Positions 30,878 through 41,861 of a stretch of 64,000 nt of DNA are shown here, one piece after another. Within the stretch, counting starts at the first letter, position 1; each line of letters begins with the position of its first letter. Source of the stretch: Dactylonectria macrodidyma (Eukaryota; Ascomycota; Sordariomycetes; Hypocreales; Nectriaceae). A program made the translations under genes and the position numbers. The notes beneath the pieces were generated by a model. That model made no database searches. It had not been told where the DNA came from and was given only the letters and a program-made list of their open reading frames with translations. The stretch lies in NCBI GenBank assembly GCA_020744425.1, contig JAGMUV010000006.1, forward strand, positions 2,356,001 through 2,420,000, read 5' to 3'.

Positions 30878-32484
30878 ATGACTTACAGAATCTCCGCCCC
30901 CGATGAGTACCTTGCTATTACTGGCATGGGCATCCCAACCGTCAAAATCACAAAGGCGACTTGGGTATGGCCACTCCAGAGATGCACTCGCTTTAGGTAC
31001 GTTTTTGATACGATGAATACGATGAGCCAACTAACATCGCTAGTGTCCAACCACAGGACTATGCTATGGATCTACAGGCCATGACTAAGGAGAAGCTTCA
31101 ATTTAGCTTGCCTGTTGTTTTTACTGTTGGTCCTGATGTCAATCAGCGCGGTGCTAATACCCGTGCTCCTACGGATTATGACGAGGTTGAAAGCGCTGGC
31201 CATCGCGAGGATCGTGGCGATGCTCTTTTGAAGTATGCCATGCTGCTGGCCAACTCTGATAGCAATGGCGAGCGCTCTGATCAGCGAGTCCACGTCGCAA
31301 ACATTGTCAAGGGTATCATTGAGGGTGAGACCCGTGTCATTGTTTCCAGCATGACTATGGAGGAGATTTTCACCGAGCGTGAAGTCTTTAAGAAGCGCAT
31401 CTTCCGCAATATCCAAGGCGAGCTTGACCAGTTTGGTCTAAAGATTTGGAACAGCAACGTCAAGGAGCTCAAGGATGCGCCCAACTCCAACTACTTTGAG
31501 TCGCTTTCTCGCAAGGCCCACGAGGGTGCTACCAACCAGGCACGTATCGATGTGGCCGAGGCTCAGCTCCGTGGTAATGTCGGAGAATCTCAGCGCAAGG
31601 GAGAGCAGGAGCGAGAGATTGCCAAGATCAATGCCGAGACGGCCGTAGCCAAGACGGAGCGAGACATTGAGCGAGCTTCAGCCGAGGCCCATCTCGACAC
31701 CAAGCGTACTACTCTTACGCGAGACGTTGACATTGTTCGCATCACCGCCCAGCGTACTCTCGAGTCCAAGGATGAGGATCTCAAGAGGGAAGTCGAGTTG
31801 AAGCGTGCCGGCGCAGAGATTGAGCGTCTTCGTGCCACCGACGTCGTCAAGGCCACTATTGCACGCGAGAGCAAGCAGCAAGCCGCCGACGCTGCAGCAT
31901 ACGAGATCGAAGCCGATGCCCGCGCCAACCAAGAGGCCAGCCAGCGCAAGGCCGACGCCGCTGCCTACCAGACCAAGATCTCAGCCGAGGCCCAGGCCGA
32001 CGCTCACTTTCAGCAGACGACCAAAAACACTGACGCCGCCACTTACAAGACGCGAAACGACGCTGATGCCTGGAACTATGCCGCTCAGAAGCGCGCCGAA
32101 GCCGAGCTGGTCCAGAAGCTCAAGGAAGCCGAGGGTATTTCTGCCATGGCCGACGCTTACGGCAAGTTGTCGAATGCCTTTGGTGGTCCTGCCGGTCTGC
32201 TGCAGTACATGATGATTGAGAAGGGCACATACGTCGAGCTGGCCAAGGCTAACGCCACGGCCATCAAGGGTATGGAGCCCAAGATTAGCGTCTGGAACAC
32301 TGGCAACCAGGGTCAGAGCAACGATGCCACCGACACCATGCGCAACGTCTACCAGATGCTTCCTCCTCTAATGAGCACCATTAACGAGCAAACTGGAATT
32401 ACTCTTCCCGAGTGGCAGTTTGGTCGTCTCAACGCCGGTGTCCAAGCTGTGAACCAAGAGGGCAAGGTGAATGGATCCAAGTAA
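30878..32484 (+). CDS. floA: flotillin-like SPFH-domain protein
   Basis: Two exons, 30878-30996 and 31044-32484, with a 47-nt intron (GTACGT donor, CTAAC branch point), give 519 residues. The first exon ([19 protein letters not shown]) is the conserved flotillin N-terminus. The SPFH domain covers roughly residues 1-200, with [27 protein letters not shown] in pieces. A long Ala/Glu/Lys-rich coiled coil (about 205-385) carries repeated EA and AAAY segments. The C-terminal part is Asn/Gly-rich. Flotillins are membrane scaffold proteins at sterol-rich microdomains; in filamentous fungi they sit behind the hyphal tip. Function assignment is by family. Confidence 0.93.
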
Positions 32485-32805
32485 GGCCAAGTGATCGGAT
32501 CAGTAACGGATCAGTAACGGATCAATTAATGTCGACTATGACACGCTATTCCTTATTTCTTTTGTTTGTACAACAAATTGCACGAGATACCATTTAGTTA
32601 CAGATGCATATAGACAATCGAATTACATTATTAACTCCGACAGCGTAGCATACTTCTTGTAAGCCGTCGACCGTGGAGAACCGATGTGGATCCTGAAAGC
32701 CGAAAGCCGAGAGCCGTAGTGGGCCTGACTCACCTTGACTGGACTGCAAGATTAAAAATCCATCTCATCTGCATCAACAGCTTCATCTTTCTCCGTACAC
32801 CCACC
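32485..32805. other. intergenic region upstream of MATE gene
   Basis: A short triplication of ATCAGTAACGG-like sequence at about 32495-32525 follows the flotillin stop. The rest is the MATE promoter and leader. Confidence 0.45.
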
Positions 32806-34272
32806 ATGACTTTGGAATCTAGACCCAATGGACGACATGACTGTCCGGACGAAACATCACCATTGCTTTCGGATCATTGCGATGAGCAAATCACCAGCCC
32901 TGCCAGTGTATGGTCTGAAGTATGGCTCATCGTTCGGTATTCTGTTCCTTTGATCATTACATATTTGTTGCAATACTCGGCCACTGTCATTACAACCATT
33001 GTGGCCGGACACCTCAGTGCCGATGATCTTGGTGCGGCGAGCATTGGACTGACGACGATGAACATTATTGGCTACGCCATGGTTGAAGGGATGGCGACTG
33101 CTCTCGACACGTTGTGTGCCCAGGCATATGGTTCTGGCCGCGTGACCAACGTTGGACTATATGTCCAGCGCATGGTGGTCTTGATGACGGTTACCATGAT
33201 TCCAATTGGTGCCTTTTGGATGTGTTCTCCTTGGATCTTACCGCTCATTGTCAACCAGCCCCAATTGGCTGTCAAGGCTGGTGTGTTTCTTCAAGTCAGT
33301 CTCATTGGCCTACCCGGATATGCCTTTTTCGAAGCAGGCAAGCGTTTCCTGCAAGCCCAGGGCGATTTCAAAGCTGGTACAGTGGTGCTACTCATATGCA
33401 CTCCTCTTAATGCCGCGCTGAGCTGGCTGTTTACCATCAAGCTGCAATGGGGTCTGTCTGGCGCTGCCTTGGCCCAGGCATTGTGCAACGACCTCCGGCC
33501 CATCCTTTTGCTTCTTTACATTGTGCTATTTGCCCCTTCATCCCTTAAATGCTGGGGCGGTTGGTCGCGAGACGCTTTTAGTTCCTGGGGCATTTTGCTC
33601 AGCCTCTCGGCCGCAGGAACAGCTTTGAACCTGGCCGAGTGGGGAGCGTTTGAAATCCTCATGATAAGCACTTCGTACATCGACACCAAGCATCTCGCTG
33701 CCCAGACGATTCTCAGCACTATTTCCATCATTACATGGCACATTCCCTTTTCCGTCAGTGTTGCCGTAAGCACGCGATTCGGCACTTTTATCGGCGCAGG
33801 ACTACTTCAATTGGCCCGTCGGGAAGCAGCGCTCTACTCCATTGTCTTTATTGCCGTGGGTCTCTTTGACGGGGTGTTCATTTTTCTTCTACGTAATCAG
33901 TTGGCCTCTGTTGTTTCCAACGACAAAGAGGTGGTTCAGATTGCGGTTGATGCAATGCTCGCTGTGGCTGTATTCCAAATCATCGATGCCATCATTTGCG
34001 GCTGCAATGCCATGCTACGAGGTATGGGTCGTCAATCGATAGCTGCCTGGGTGGTGTTGGCCATCAACTACCTCGGCGCTGTCCCATTTGCCATCTGGTT
34101 GGAACTGGGAAGCCCAAATCTCAAGATTGACGGCATTTGGATTGGCATTGGCAGTGGCATGGTGTTGATTGCCGTCACCGAGTGTTGGTACATGAAACGC
34201 ATCAGCTGGCAGGAGTGCGTAGATGACGTAAGAAAGAGGGAATTGGAAGGTGTTGAAGAAAGTGTTGAGTAG
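32806..34272 (+). CDS. MATE family multidrug/organic cation antiporter
   Basis: Single exon, 488 residues, from the ATG at 32806 (CCACCATGAC). It has the 12 hydrophobic segments of the multidrug and toxin extrusion family in two MatE halves. Typical motifs are SVPLIITYLLQYSATVITTIVAG, GMATALDTLCAQAYGSG and, in the second half, WHIPFSVSVAVSTRFGTFIGAG, shown here in part. These antiporters use a proton or sodium gradient to export cationic compounds from the plasma or vacuolar membrane. The C-terminal tail is short and charged. Substrate unknown; an ordinary fungal MATE by all visible features. Confidence 0.93.
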   Translation: MTLESRPNGRHDCPDETSPLLSDHCDEQITSPASVWSEVWLIVRYSVPLIITYLLQYSATVITTIVAGHLSADDLGAASIGLTTMNIIGYAMVEGMATALDTLCAQAYGSGRVTNVGLYVQRMVVLMTVTMIPIGAFWMCSPWILPLIVNQPQLAVKAGVFLQVSLIGLPGYAFFEAGKRFLQAQGDFKAGTVVLLICTPLNAALSWLFTIKLQWGLSGAALAQALCNDLRPILLLLYIVLFAPSSLKCWGGWSRDAFSSWGILLSLSAAGTALNLAEWGAFEILMISTSYIDTKHLAAQTILSTISIITWHIPFSVSVAVSTRFGTFIGAGLLQLARREAALYSIVFIAVGLFDGVFIFLLRNQLASVVSNDKEVVQIAVDAMLAVAVFQIIDAIICGCNAMLRGMGRQSIAAWVVLAINYLGAVPFAIWLELGSPNLKIDGIWIGIGSGMVLIAVTECWYMKRISWQECVDDVRKRELEGVEESVE

Positions 34273-34420
34273 ACAAGGTTCAAAAGTTTCAACAAGACGG
34301 AAGGCACAACGAATCGGCCAACACTCGATGGCAGTGCTTCCCATGATGCGTTCAACACGTCTACAACGTCAGATGCCGTCAATGAAGGCGATGTAGGATC
34401 GACGAGAGCAGGAATTTACA

Positions 34421-34487
34421 TGACGTGAGGGCATTCGCATGGCGAGGGCATTCATGACGAGGGCATTCAAATGATGTGAGGGCATTC
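34421..34487. repeat. imperfect tandem repeat around GAGGGCATTC
   Basis: Four copies of GAGGGCATTC separated by 6-11 nt, with ATG-containing spacers. Confidence 0.7.
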
Positions 34488-35460
34488 TCTTTCTTGCTTC
34501 CCAGCGGTGGTGTCCTCGGCGTTGACTTTCGGCATTGACTCTTAATCTGGCCAAGTCAATGGTTAATCTGGCTGTAGGTTTATTTTCCGTTCCTGTTCGT
34601 CTAGACAACGTCCTATTCCGACTAGCAATTGGTCAAAGCCTAATCATGGCGGCGCGCATCCATCCGAATCGAGACCGGTATGAATTCAGACTGTCACTCA
34701 AACCGTTGTCATCGGTTCAACTTTCAGTTCCGTTGTTGCGATCGTCAACGTTTCTGAATGTCTTATTAGCGAGGGTCGAGTTAATTATGTGGACTTTTCA
34801 CCGTTCTCAAAGTCAACTTCATGACCACCATCAGAAACAAGGATCATTCATGGAGAATTGACAGAGCCCTCACGGGGCATTCATCACGGGTGGCAAATGA
34901 AATGCCATGCATCTTTGTCATGGCAATAACAAGGACACCGGAAATCGATCCTGGGCCTTGCGCACAGGTGGTGTCTGATCCATGTCTCACAACATCCGTG
35001 ATCGTCATGTGTCAATAATGATGGGCACCGCCCTTGATAAGGGTTGCCCTAGGTTGCCCTGGGCCCTGGTTCGCCCTGGCTGCATTGTGCCCTGGCTGCC
35101 CTGCTTGAAACGCCGAGAACGGTTGATTAAACAAAAATTAAATACCAACGATTCAATCCAGGGATTATTGCCAAGTTGTCTAGTCGCTTTTGTGACAGAT
35201 GTCTAGACCTTCGGTGATTGCGTAGCGGCTGCATGTCACTGGAACGGTGGCTCATCTAGCTAACCTAAAACAGCCCTCAGCTCTTCAATTTGACCTAACA
35301 TCACATCTGAGTGCGTCAAACCGACTCTGCGGCGTCGAAACTAAGATAGAGTTGTGGAGATCGTCCTCGTTCAGCGGAGTGGTCAAGTTCCGCGTCTAGC
35401 CAGACCTTAACCAAAGTGACGCATCTAGGCGAGGGCAAATGTGTCTCAAACAATCCAATA

Positions 35461-35468
35461 TATATAAG
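35461..35468 (+). promoter_or_regulatory. TATA box of the CAP gene
   Basis: TATATAAG lies 121 bp before the ATG at 35582, the usual distance for a strongly regulated fungal promoter. Confidence 0.55.
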
Positions 35469-35581
35469 GTCCGAGGGGTTCTGGGGAAATGGTTCTGTCT
35501 CAGTCATCGACAACACATATACTCGACTGTCCTCCAATCTCGACACATCCATACATCCACACATCATTGCATCCATAAAAA

Positions 35582-36327
35582 ATGTTGTTTACCACAGTCT
35601 CTGCCCTCTTATTCGCCCTCCCGGCATTGGGAGGTGTTCTTCCTTCTGAAAACAAGGAGGTTCGATCCGAGTCTATTCCAGTCGGTGTTTCTGTTGTTCT
35701 AGGCAAGCCAGACGTCGTCTTTGCCAGGGCATGTACACCAATTGTTGAGATTCCCGGACGAAGGGACCTCCAGCTCTTTTCCAGAGCCATCAGTGCAGAC
35801 CAGAAAGAAGCTTTGCGTCTGCACAATGTTGCCCGCGCCAAGAAAAAGGTCAGGTCGATGGTTTGGTCACCGACCCTGGCCGGTTATGCTTTAACCTACG
35901 CCAAGAAGCTCGCCAAGGCTGGTACCCTGAAGCATTCCGCCTATGAAGACCGAATCAATCAGGGTGAGAATCTGGCATATGCAAAGTCGTCCCAGCCGAT
36001 TACTCAGCCCTCGGTTCTTGGTACGAAGGGATGGTAAGTAGATTCATCATCGGGACCCAGGATTCCCAGGCATTGACTTTATCCAGGCTCGCCGAGAAAG
36101 ACAACTACAACGGGGAAAAGATTCCCAAGGGCGATTTTGCTGCTTACGGTCATTACAGTAAGCCTAGTCTCTGGTCATGCGTAGTCAATGCTAACCCTTT
36201 AGCTCAAATTATGTGGAACACTTCTACTAGGTTCGGCATTGCCAGCGTTTCCGACGGAAAAGGAGCATGGTACACGGTCGCCCGATATTCGAAGCCTGGA
36301 AACATTAACGGATTGAGGCCTTACTAA
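35582..36327 (+). CDS. secreted CAP/PR-1-like protein
   Basis: Three exons, 35582-36033, 36087-36157 and 36203-36327, give 215 residues. The introns (53 and 45 nt) have GTAAGT/GTAAGC donors. A signal peptide is clear (MLFTTVSALLFALPALGG), followed by a 60-residue pro-like region ending near ISADQ. The CAP domain has LRLHNVARAKKKVRSMVWSP (in part), LKHSAYEDRINQGENLAY and GHYTQIMW, the last across intron 2, plus the terminal YSKPGNI. The stretch VLGTKG before intron 1 replaces the usual SWYEG segment; a shifted frame there reads GSWYEG. CAP proteins bind sterols or fatty acids outside the cell and can act in host contact. Family sure, role not. Confidence 0.88.
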
Positions 36328-36511
36328 ACGAATGAGAGCGAATGTACGAGTATTGTTTTCGGTTAGCACTGCATGGAGCCGGGTCAGTTGATGTCCTTAT
36401 GAGATTGAATGTCATTCGTTTAGCACGGAGATGGAGGAAAATAAAATTGTACTAAATACTCATTGTCAATGTCGGGTAGTGGATTTGATCTCCAGTATTT
36501 GTCAATGATCT

Positions 36512-37891
36512 TTATAGCTTGGCTTTGGTGCTATCCAGTGATTTTCTCAGCGTCCTCACTCTTTTCTCAGTGACCAGCATTGATCGAGGGTATTCGTCAC
36601 TGAGTGGTTCGCCTAGGATCATCAAAGCTGCCATCTGCCCAGTTCTAAATGCCTTGATCATCCCGATGCCGTGATATCCCCCGCAAACCCACTGATGACT
36701 CCGTCCTGGAAAAGGAAGCCGTCCCACAAATGGCATGGCATCCTGTGTGAAGCCGAGGATGCCAGACCAGGCGTGTGTGATGAGTGCAGACGAGCCCCGA
36801 CTCGGAGAGAGAAAGGCCTCATCTGGGAAGCCTCGTAGGTGGGCTTGAGGTTGTAGGTCGGTCTCGCTGTCATCACCAGTTGCTTTGCGACCGCAATTGG
36901 CGCGACCAACCACGACATCACCCTGGGCGCGTTGGATGAGGTAGTCGTAGTCCTTTTCCGCGTATCGCAGCCAAAACGAATAGTCCTTGTTGATGCCCAT
37001 TGGTGATACCGTTTCAGCGCCAGTCACTGCATTCTGGCCGTACCGAACGACATTTCCTCGGACAGGCGACAAAAAGGGCCGCAACTCTGGTAACAAATGA
37101 CCCATCCAGCCGTTGGTGGCATGCACAACGTGTTTGACATTAATGTCACCACGGTTCGTGTGCACAATGGCAAAGTCTTCTTTCTCGTCGATGGCATGCA
37201 CCTTTGTGTTGGTTTGCACGTTGAGTCCGGATTCAACCATGCTGGCAATCAAACCCGTGACCATTTTGTACGGCCAAACTGACGCAGCCGGGACAGCAAT
37301 CGCTCCAACGCAGCGTGCAGACAGCTTCATGACTTGCAACGTGTTTCTATCTGTGTGCACCTTGTACAAGTCGGCCAGGTCTGGAGTGTGTGCGCGCATA
37401 TCGCCGAGAGCAGCCACTGCCTTTTCGAATGTTTTTTGATCGTAGTAGGCGTCGATGCCATCGGTAGCGACGAGGTTGCAGTCTAGCGAATGCTCACGAA
37501 TGGCATCAGTCATCACCTTGAGGTGGCTATGCTCAAAAGCAGTGATTTTGATGGCTTCTTCAATGCCAAACGCTCGCTTGCGGTTCTCCCACACTGCAAA
37601 TGCCATGGTCTTGATGTGTCCGCCATTACGGGCTGTGGCACCAGAGCACAAAGACCGAGCATCCACGAGGACAACGTTGAGATCCGGCCGTTTCGATGTG
37701 ACTGTATGCGCAATGCTTGTGCCAGAAATGCCTGAGCCTATGATGACGATATCTGCACTAGTTGGCCAAGGTGATTGATGGTTGGCGAGAGGATGCGGAG
37801 AGGATAGCCAGAATGAATTCGTAGGGTTGTCCACAGGAATGCCAGGATCGACGATTCCAGGTTCATACACGCCTTCCAACGAGCCAGACAT
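36512..37891 (-). CDS. FAD-dependent amine/amino-acid oxidase (DAO family), peroxisomal
   Basis: Single exon, 459 residues. The Rossmann FAD site is DIVIIGSGISGTSIAHTV near residues 46-63, followed by VVLVDARSLCSGATARNGGH, typical of the DAO/gamma-glutamylputrescine-oxidase-like group. A second FAD contact lies in HVVHATNGWMGHLLP, and the C-terminal GYHGIGMIKAFRTGQMAA closes the site. The last three residues are AKL, a standard type-1 peroxisomal targeting signal, consistent with an H2O2-producing oxidase. The N-terminal NSFWLSSPHPLANHQSP segment is common in fungal members. It is transcribed away from a Zn2Cys6 regulator gene 434 bp away, which may control it. Confidence 0.9.
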   Translation of the reverse strand: MSGSLEGVYEPGIVDPGIPVDNPTNSFWLSSPHPLANHQSPWPTSADIVIIGSGISGTSIAHTVTSKRPDLNVVLVDARSLCSGATARNGGHIKTMAFAVWENRKRAFGIEEAIKITAFEHSHLKVMTDAIREHSLDCNLVATDGIDAYYDQKTFEKAVAALGDMRAHTPDLADLYKVHTDRNTLQVMKLSARCVGAIAVPAASVWPYKMVTGLIASMVESGLNVQTNTKVHAIDEKEDFAIVHTNRGDINVKHVVHATNGWMGHLLPELRPFLSPVRGNVVRYGQNAVTGAETVSPMGINKDYSFWLRYAEKDYDYLIQRAQGDVVVGRANCGRKATGDDSETDLQPQAHLRGFPDEAFLSPSRGSSALITHAWSGILGFTQDAMPFVGRLPFPGRSHQWVCGGYHGIGMIKAFRTGQMAALMILGEPLSDEYPRSMLVTEKRVRTLRKSLDSTKAKL

Positions 37892-38325
37892 TTTATAAAT
37901 AAAGAGAAAGGCATAGTCGTCACGAAGCCATGGCGGACATGAGATATAAATGTGATCCGGAACTACAGGTTAGCTTGGTGGTCTCATTATTGAATCCATC
38001 TTTGGCAATTTGAAAGAGAGCCGTCCACCTGTCTCTCAGACTTGTAATGTCTTGATAGTCACTGACAGCTTGACGAGTGGAGTATCGCATCTACGAATTT
38101 GGTGGTCTCTTTCGGCCTAACTATTTGGGAATAGCTTACCCCAGAATCTGGTATCATGAGATTCGCTGCTTCGAGTCGTGACCAATATCTCCACATCCCA
38201 ACGTTAGCGCTTTTGGATGCGATTCAAGTTTCCATTTCCCCTCTCGCATGGAGCCGCATGGGCCATTAACAGCACCATGTCCTTAACCATTTGGGCATCG
38301 CCTATTGACATTTGCATTTGGAGCA
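37892..38325. other. divergent promoter of FAD oxidase and regulator
   Basis: Divergent promoter region between the FAD oxidase (minus) and the Zn2Cys6 gene (plus). No gene is seen. Confidence 0.5.
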
Positions 38326-39897
38326 ATGCCACGCAAGCATCGACCTTACAGGCCCAAGGTCAAAGGCTGCTATGAGTGCTCGCAACGTCGGATAAGCTGC
38401 GATCGCGCCTCTCCACAGTGTGGGAAATGCTCCTCCAAAGGTCTGAAATGCAGCGGCCTCGGCATTCGTCATCGCTTTAATGATGGGATTGCTGCCAGGG
38501 GCAAGTGGGCAGGCAAAGCAATCCCCACTGATGAGTATGTGCCTGGTCTGGGTGACGCCGCAACTAACATTAGCAGAGAGGCGCACAACGTGATTGCAAA
38601 GGAAGCAGTACCGCAGACCTCTACAGCATTGACGGTAAATCAAGACTATACGATCATCAACGTTACCGAGGAGAGCTTCCAAAGCATACCCACAGACCCG
38701 AGAGATCAAGTAAACGCTCTCAGAGATGCAACATCCATACAGCCATGTGAAGCGCTATCCAGAAGAATCCCTCCCACATGCCTCTCGCAGCCTTCGCCAA
38801 CCTCTGTATCTCCCCAACAACGATTTCTCCTCCTCTATTGTTCGTATTCCTCTCTCTCTTTTACGGCCTGGCTGACCAATAAGTCTCTAAACACATTGCA
38901 TACGAAATGGTTGCATTTGACGGCCTTCACAATGGTTGGCGTCATCTGGTGCTTCCCATCGCCCATATTGACACGTTAGTCATGGATGCGGTATTATCCG
39001 TCTCGGCATTTCACCTGTCCGTCACAAAGTCTAAAGAAGAGAACGTTCAATCTCTAAGGTCATCCGTCTGGCCACTTCGCCAACACGCCAACGCTGATTG
39101 CCTCTATGCTCGCGCCATCTTGGGTCTGCAGCAGCGGCAGCAACTTGCAAACTGCGACACATCCACCCGACACTCGGTCCTCCTAGCAATTCTTGTCCTC
39201 TTGACTGCCGCAATGGTGACTGCATCTGAAGACTTCCCAGTCTTGTTTCATATGCTGGAATCTGGACTAGCGACGATTGGTGGAGAGGACGGACTCGGCA
39301 ATGGAGAATTGGCCCAATTCATGATGCGACAAATCCGCAAGTAAGCGACTGGATTCTCGAAATCTGCAGGACTAACGTGACAGGATGCGAGTTTATGCAG
39401 CACCACTGCTCAGCGAACAGCATGGTCTTCATACCCTTTCTTCTCAAGCTCATATGGCCCAGCTCTTTGACTGTCTACACCATTGCTCCCAGCAACGACC
39501 TGAGAACGCTACCGTCGTCGCGCATATAACCAACCTCGTCGAGCAGGCACATAAGATTTACCTCCAACAAGCATTCCCGAACTCGACTCCCGATCTCTCA
39601 ATACACTCTGCTTCCGATTCCATCAGCCGCGTAGAACGGTTCAAAACGACGCTCCAATCATTTCCTTCTGGGACTGGAGAGCAAGTTTTGGTGTGGTCCA
39701 TCTTTATAGCAGCATCCGATTGTGTCCTGGAAGAGCACAGATTATTTTTCGAAGATTTATTGATACGATGTTACCTAAGGAGCGGTTTTGTGAACATATT
39801 AAGGGGAATCCAGCATCTTCGAATGATATGGGCTAGGAGAAGTTTAGGAGACAGGTGGACAAGTCTATTACCAGAGGCCAGGATATTGGTCATGTGA
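38326..39897 (+). CDS. Zn2Cys6 transcription factor (Fungal_trans_2 type)
   Basis: Three exons, 38326-38839, 38884-39340 and 39384-39897, give 494 residues. The first intron uses an unusual GTTCGT donor; it is the only choice I found that joins RFLLLY to FSKHIAYEMVAFDGL in frame. The second intron is a normal GTAAGC with a CTAAC branch point. Zinc cysteines are at 15, 18, 25, 32, 35 and 42 (KGCYECSQRRISCD...CGKC). The C-terminal half (VLPIAHIDTLVMDAVLSVSAFH, LLAILVLLTAAMV) matches the helical Fungal_trans_2 region found in many local regulators. Divergent from the peroxisomal FAD oxidase; possible pathway-specific activator, by inference only. Confidence 0.85.
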
Positions 39898-40049
39898 TTC
39901 ATCACTTTCTTCACTCGACTAATCATTATGCAATCTAATGGGTATATCTAAGCAATGTCCCAGCCACAGCTCATTCAGTGACGTGTATTTCACTGTTTAA
40001 CAGTTCCATCCAGCTACATGCAATGCAAATCAATATAAGAAACAACCTT

Positions 40050-41861
40050 TTACCAATGGGGAGCATGAGTGACGAAACCCATCAAGCATCCGGAAACAAG
40101 ACCAGCAGTAGGAACAGTTATGAACCAACCCATGTAGATCCAGCCAACCATGCGCCAGTTGATGGATCGCCAGTCACCGTTGCAAAGACCAACACCAACA
40201 ATTGCACCAGTGATGCATTGAGTAGTAGAAACGGGAAGCTCTGCGGATGGTTAGAGATGCATGGATAACAATAGGGTAGACTTACTAAGACGGGTGGCAA
40301 TGATGATGGTAATAACAGAGCCAAGTTCCATAGAGAAACCGCGAGCAGGAGACATGAGAGTAACGCGGTTACCCAGGTTGGCCATGATGTTGTAGCCATA
40401 TGTCCAGAGACCAATGACAATACCAGCACCACCGAAAGCGAGAATCCAAAGGGGGACTTCGGACTTGGCACCCTCGATGCTACCGTTTTGCCAGATTTGG
40501 TAGATGGTGGCGTAAGGGCCGACAGCATTGGCGACATCATTGGCGCCGTGGACAAAGGAAGAGGCGGCGGCAGTCATAATCTGGAGGAAGGTGTACAGGT
40601 ACTCGGCGCGGTTGTCAAAGTGCTCGGCGCGAGCGTGAATCTCTTGGACATCACCAGCAACGACCGACTTTTCGCTCTGAGAGCTGACAATGTCTTTATC
40701 GACTCCGTGTAGAATGGCAAACTTGACAGCCCACCAGAGGAATTGCTTCGAGTGCCAAGGACCTTCAGGCTTGGGGCCAATCATGGACTTGTGCTGGGGA
40801 GCGGCAACTTCAACCGAGGTAGTGTCGACGGTCTTGTCGGCAGTCTTGTCGTGCTGGCCTTCGATATCCTCGTTGATTGTGGCGGCATGGCGAGCTTGGC
40901 GGGCATCGAGCTCCTCACGGGTTAGATGCCCCTCGTAAAAGTCGCGAACAGTGCCCTGGAAATTGGTGGGAGGAGGAGGAACAGGACCACGGCGGAGAAG
41001 CAGAGGACCGAGAAAAACGTGGTAACCCTTGATCTGCCAGTCCTCCTTGATGACAACACGGTACAACCAGGGAACGAGAAAGACGGCCATGAGAAGACCC
41101 CAACCAGCACCAGCAGCGACAATGACGCCAGGGATTTGGGCCTCAGTGAGGTTGACCTCGTAAGAGCCACCCTTCCAGATGAGAAGCATGACAATAAGAG
41201 AGGCGGTGACCCAGAAGTAGACAGGGACGAGGATGAGGCCTTTCATGGCGGGGTTCTTGCGAAGGAGAATGCCATACTTGGTGCAGAGGAAGAGGGCAGA
41301 AGCGAAGATGCCAGACATGATGGGGGCGATGATCCATGCGAGGAAAACCTAGATTGTTAGCGCAAGTTGGACAGCGGACAGCGGATGTTGACAAACCTGG
41401 ACAACACCCTGCTGGATATCGAGGGAACCATTTTCCTTGTAGCCAACCCAGGTAATGCCACTGCCGCCAAGGGCACCAATGCCCATGCCCAGAACACCAC
41501 CGAGGATGGAGTGGGTAGTAGAGACGGGGAAGCCGAAGCGAGTGGCAAAGGTAAGGTATGTAGCGGAGGCCATGATGGCGCAGACCATACCAAGCATGAG
41601 GAGTTCGGGCTTTTCGCTGAAAGCATCGACGTCGACAATCTTGGTTCGAATTGTATCGGCGACACGGCCACCAACTCCCAGAGCACCACTGAACTCCATG
41701 AGAGTGGCTCCAATCATGGCCTGCATGTAGGAGATGGACCGTGACGAGACGGAACTAGCCCAAGAGTTGGCGACATCGTTGGCACCAATGTTCCAAGCAT
41801 CAAGAAAGGCAAAGATTGTGCCCAAGGCAAAGAGATAGTCGTACTGCGCGAGGACGGCCAT
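40050..41861 (-). CDS. pho-4: Na+/phosphate symporter (PiT family, PHO-4/PHO89)
   Basis: Three exons, read on the minus strand: 41861-41397, 41348-40286 and 40240-40050, give 572 residues. Introns are 48 and 45 nt. The duplicated PiT signature is present: GANDVANSWASSVSSRSISY near residue 28 and VHGANDVANAVGPYATIYQIW in the second half. Other marks are GFPVSTTHSILGGVLG and, in exon 3, LPVSTTQCITGA. A long charged cytosolic loop (about residues 240-350) separates the halves. The predicted role is high-affinity, sodium-coupled phosphate uptake at the plasma membrane, normally repressed by phosphate. I saw no CACGTG NUC-1/Pho4 site in the first few hundred bases upstream, though degenerate sites could exist. 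Confidence 0.94.

Larger units (their letters stand above)
34273..35581. other. 1.3-kb intergenic region
   Basis: Contains a small tandem repeat (34421-34487) and the promoter of the CAP gene with a TATA box at 35461. No gene is supported. Confidence 0.5.
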
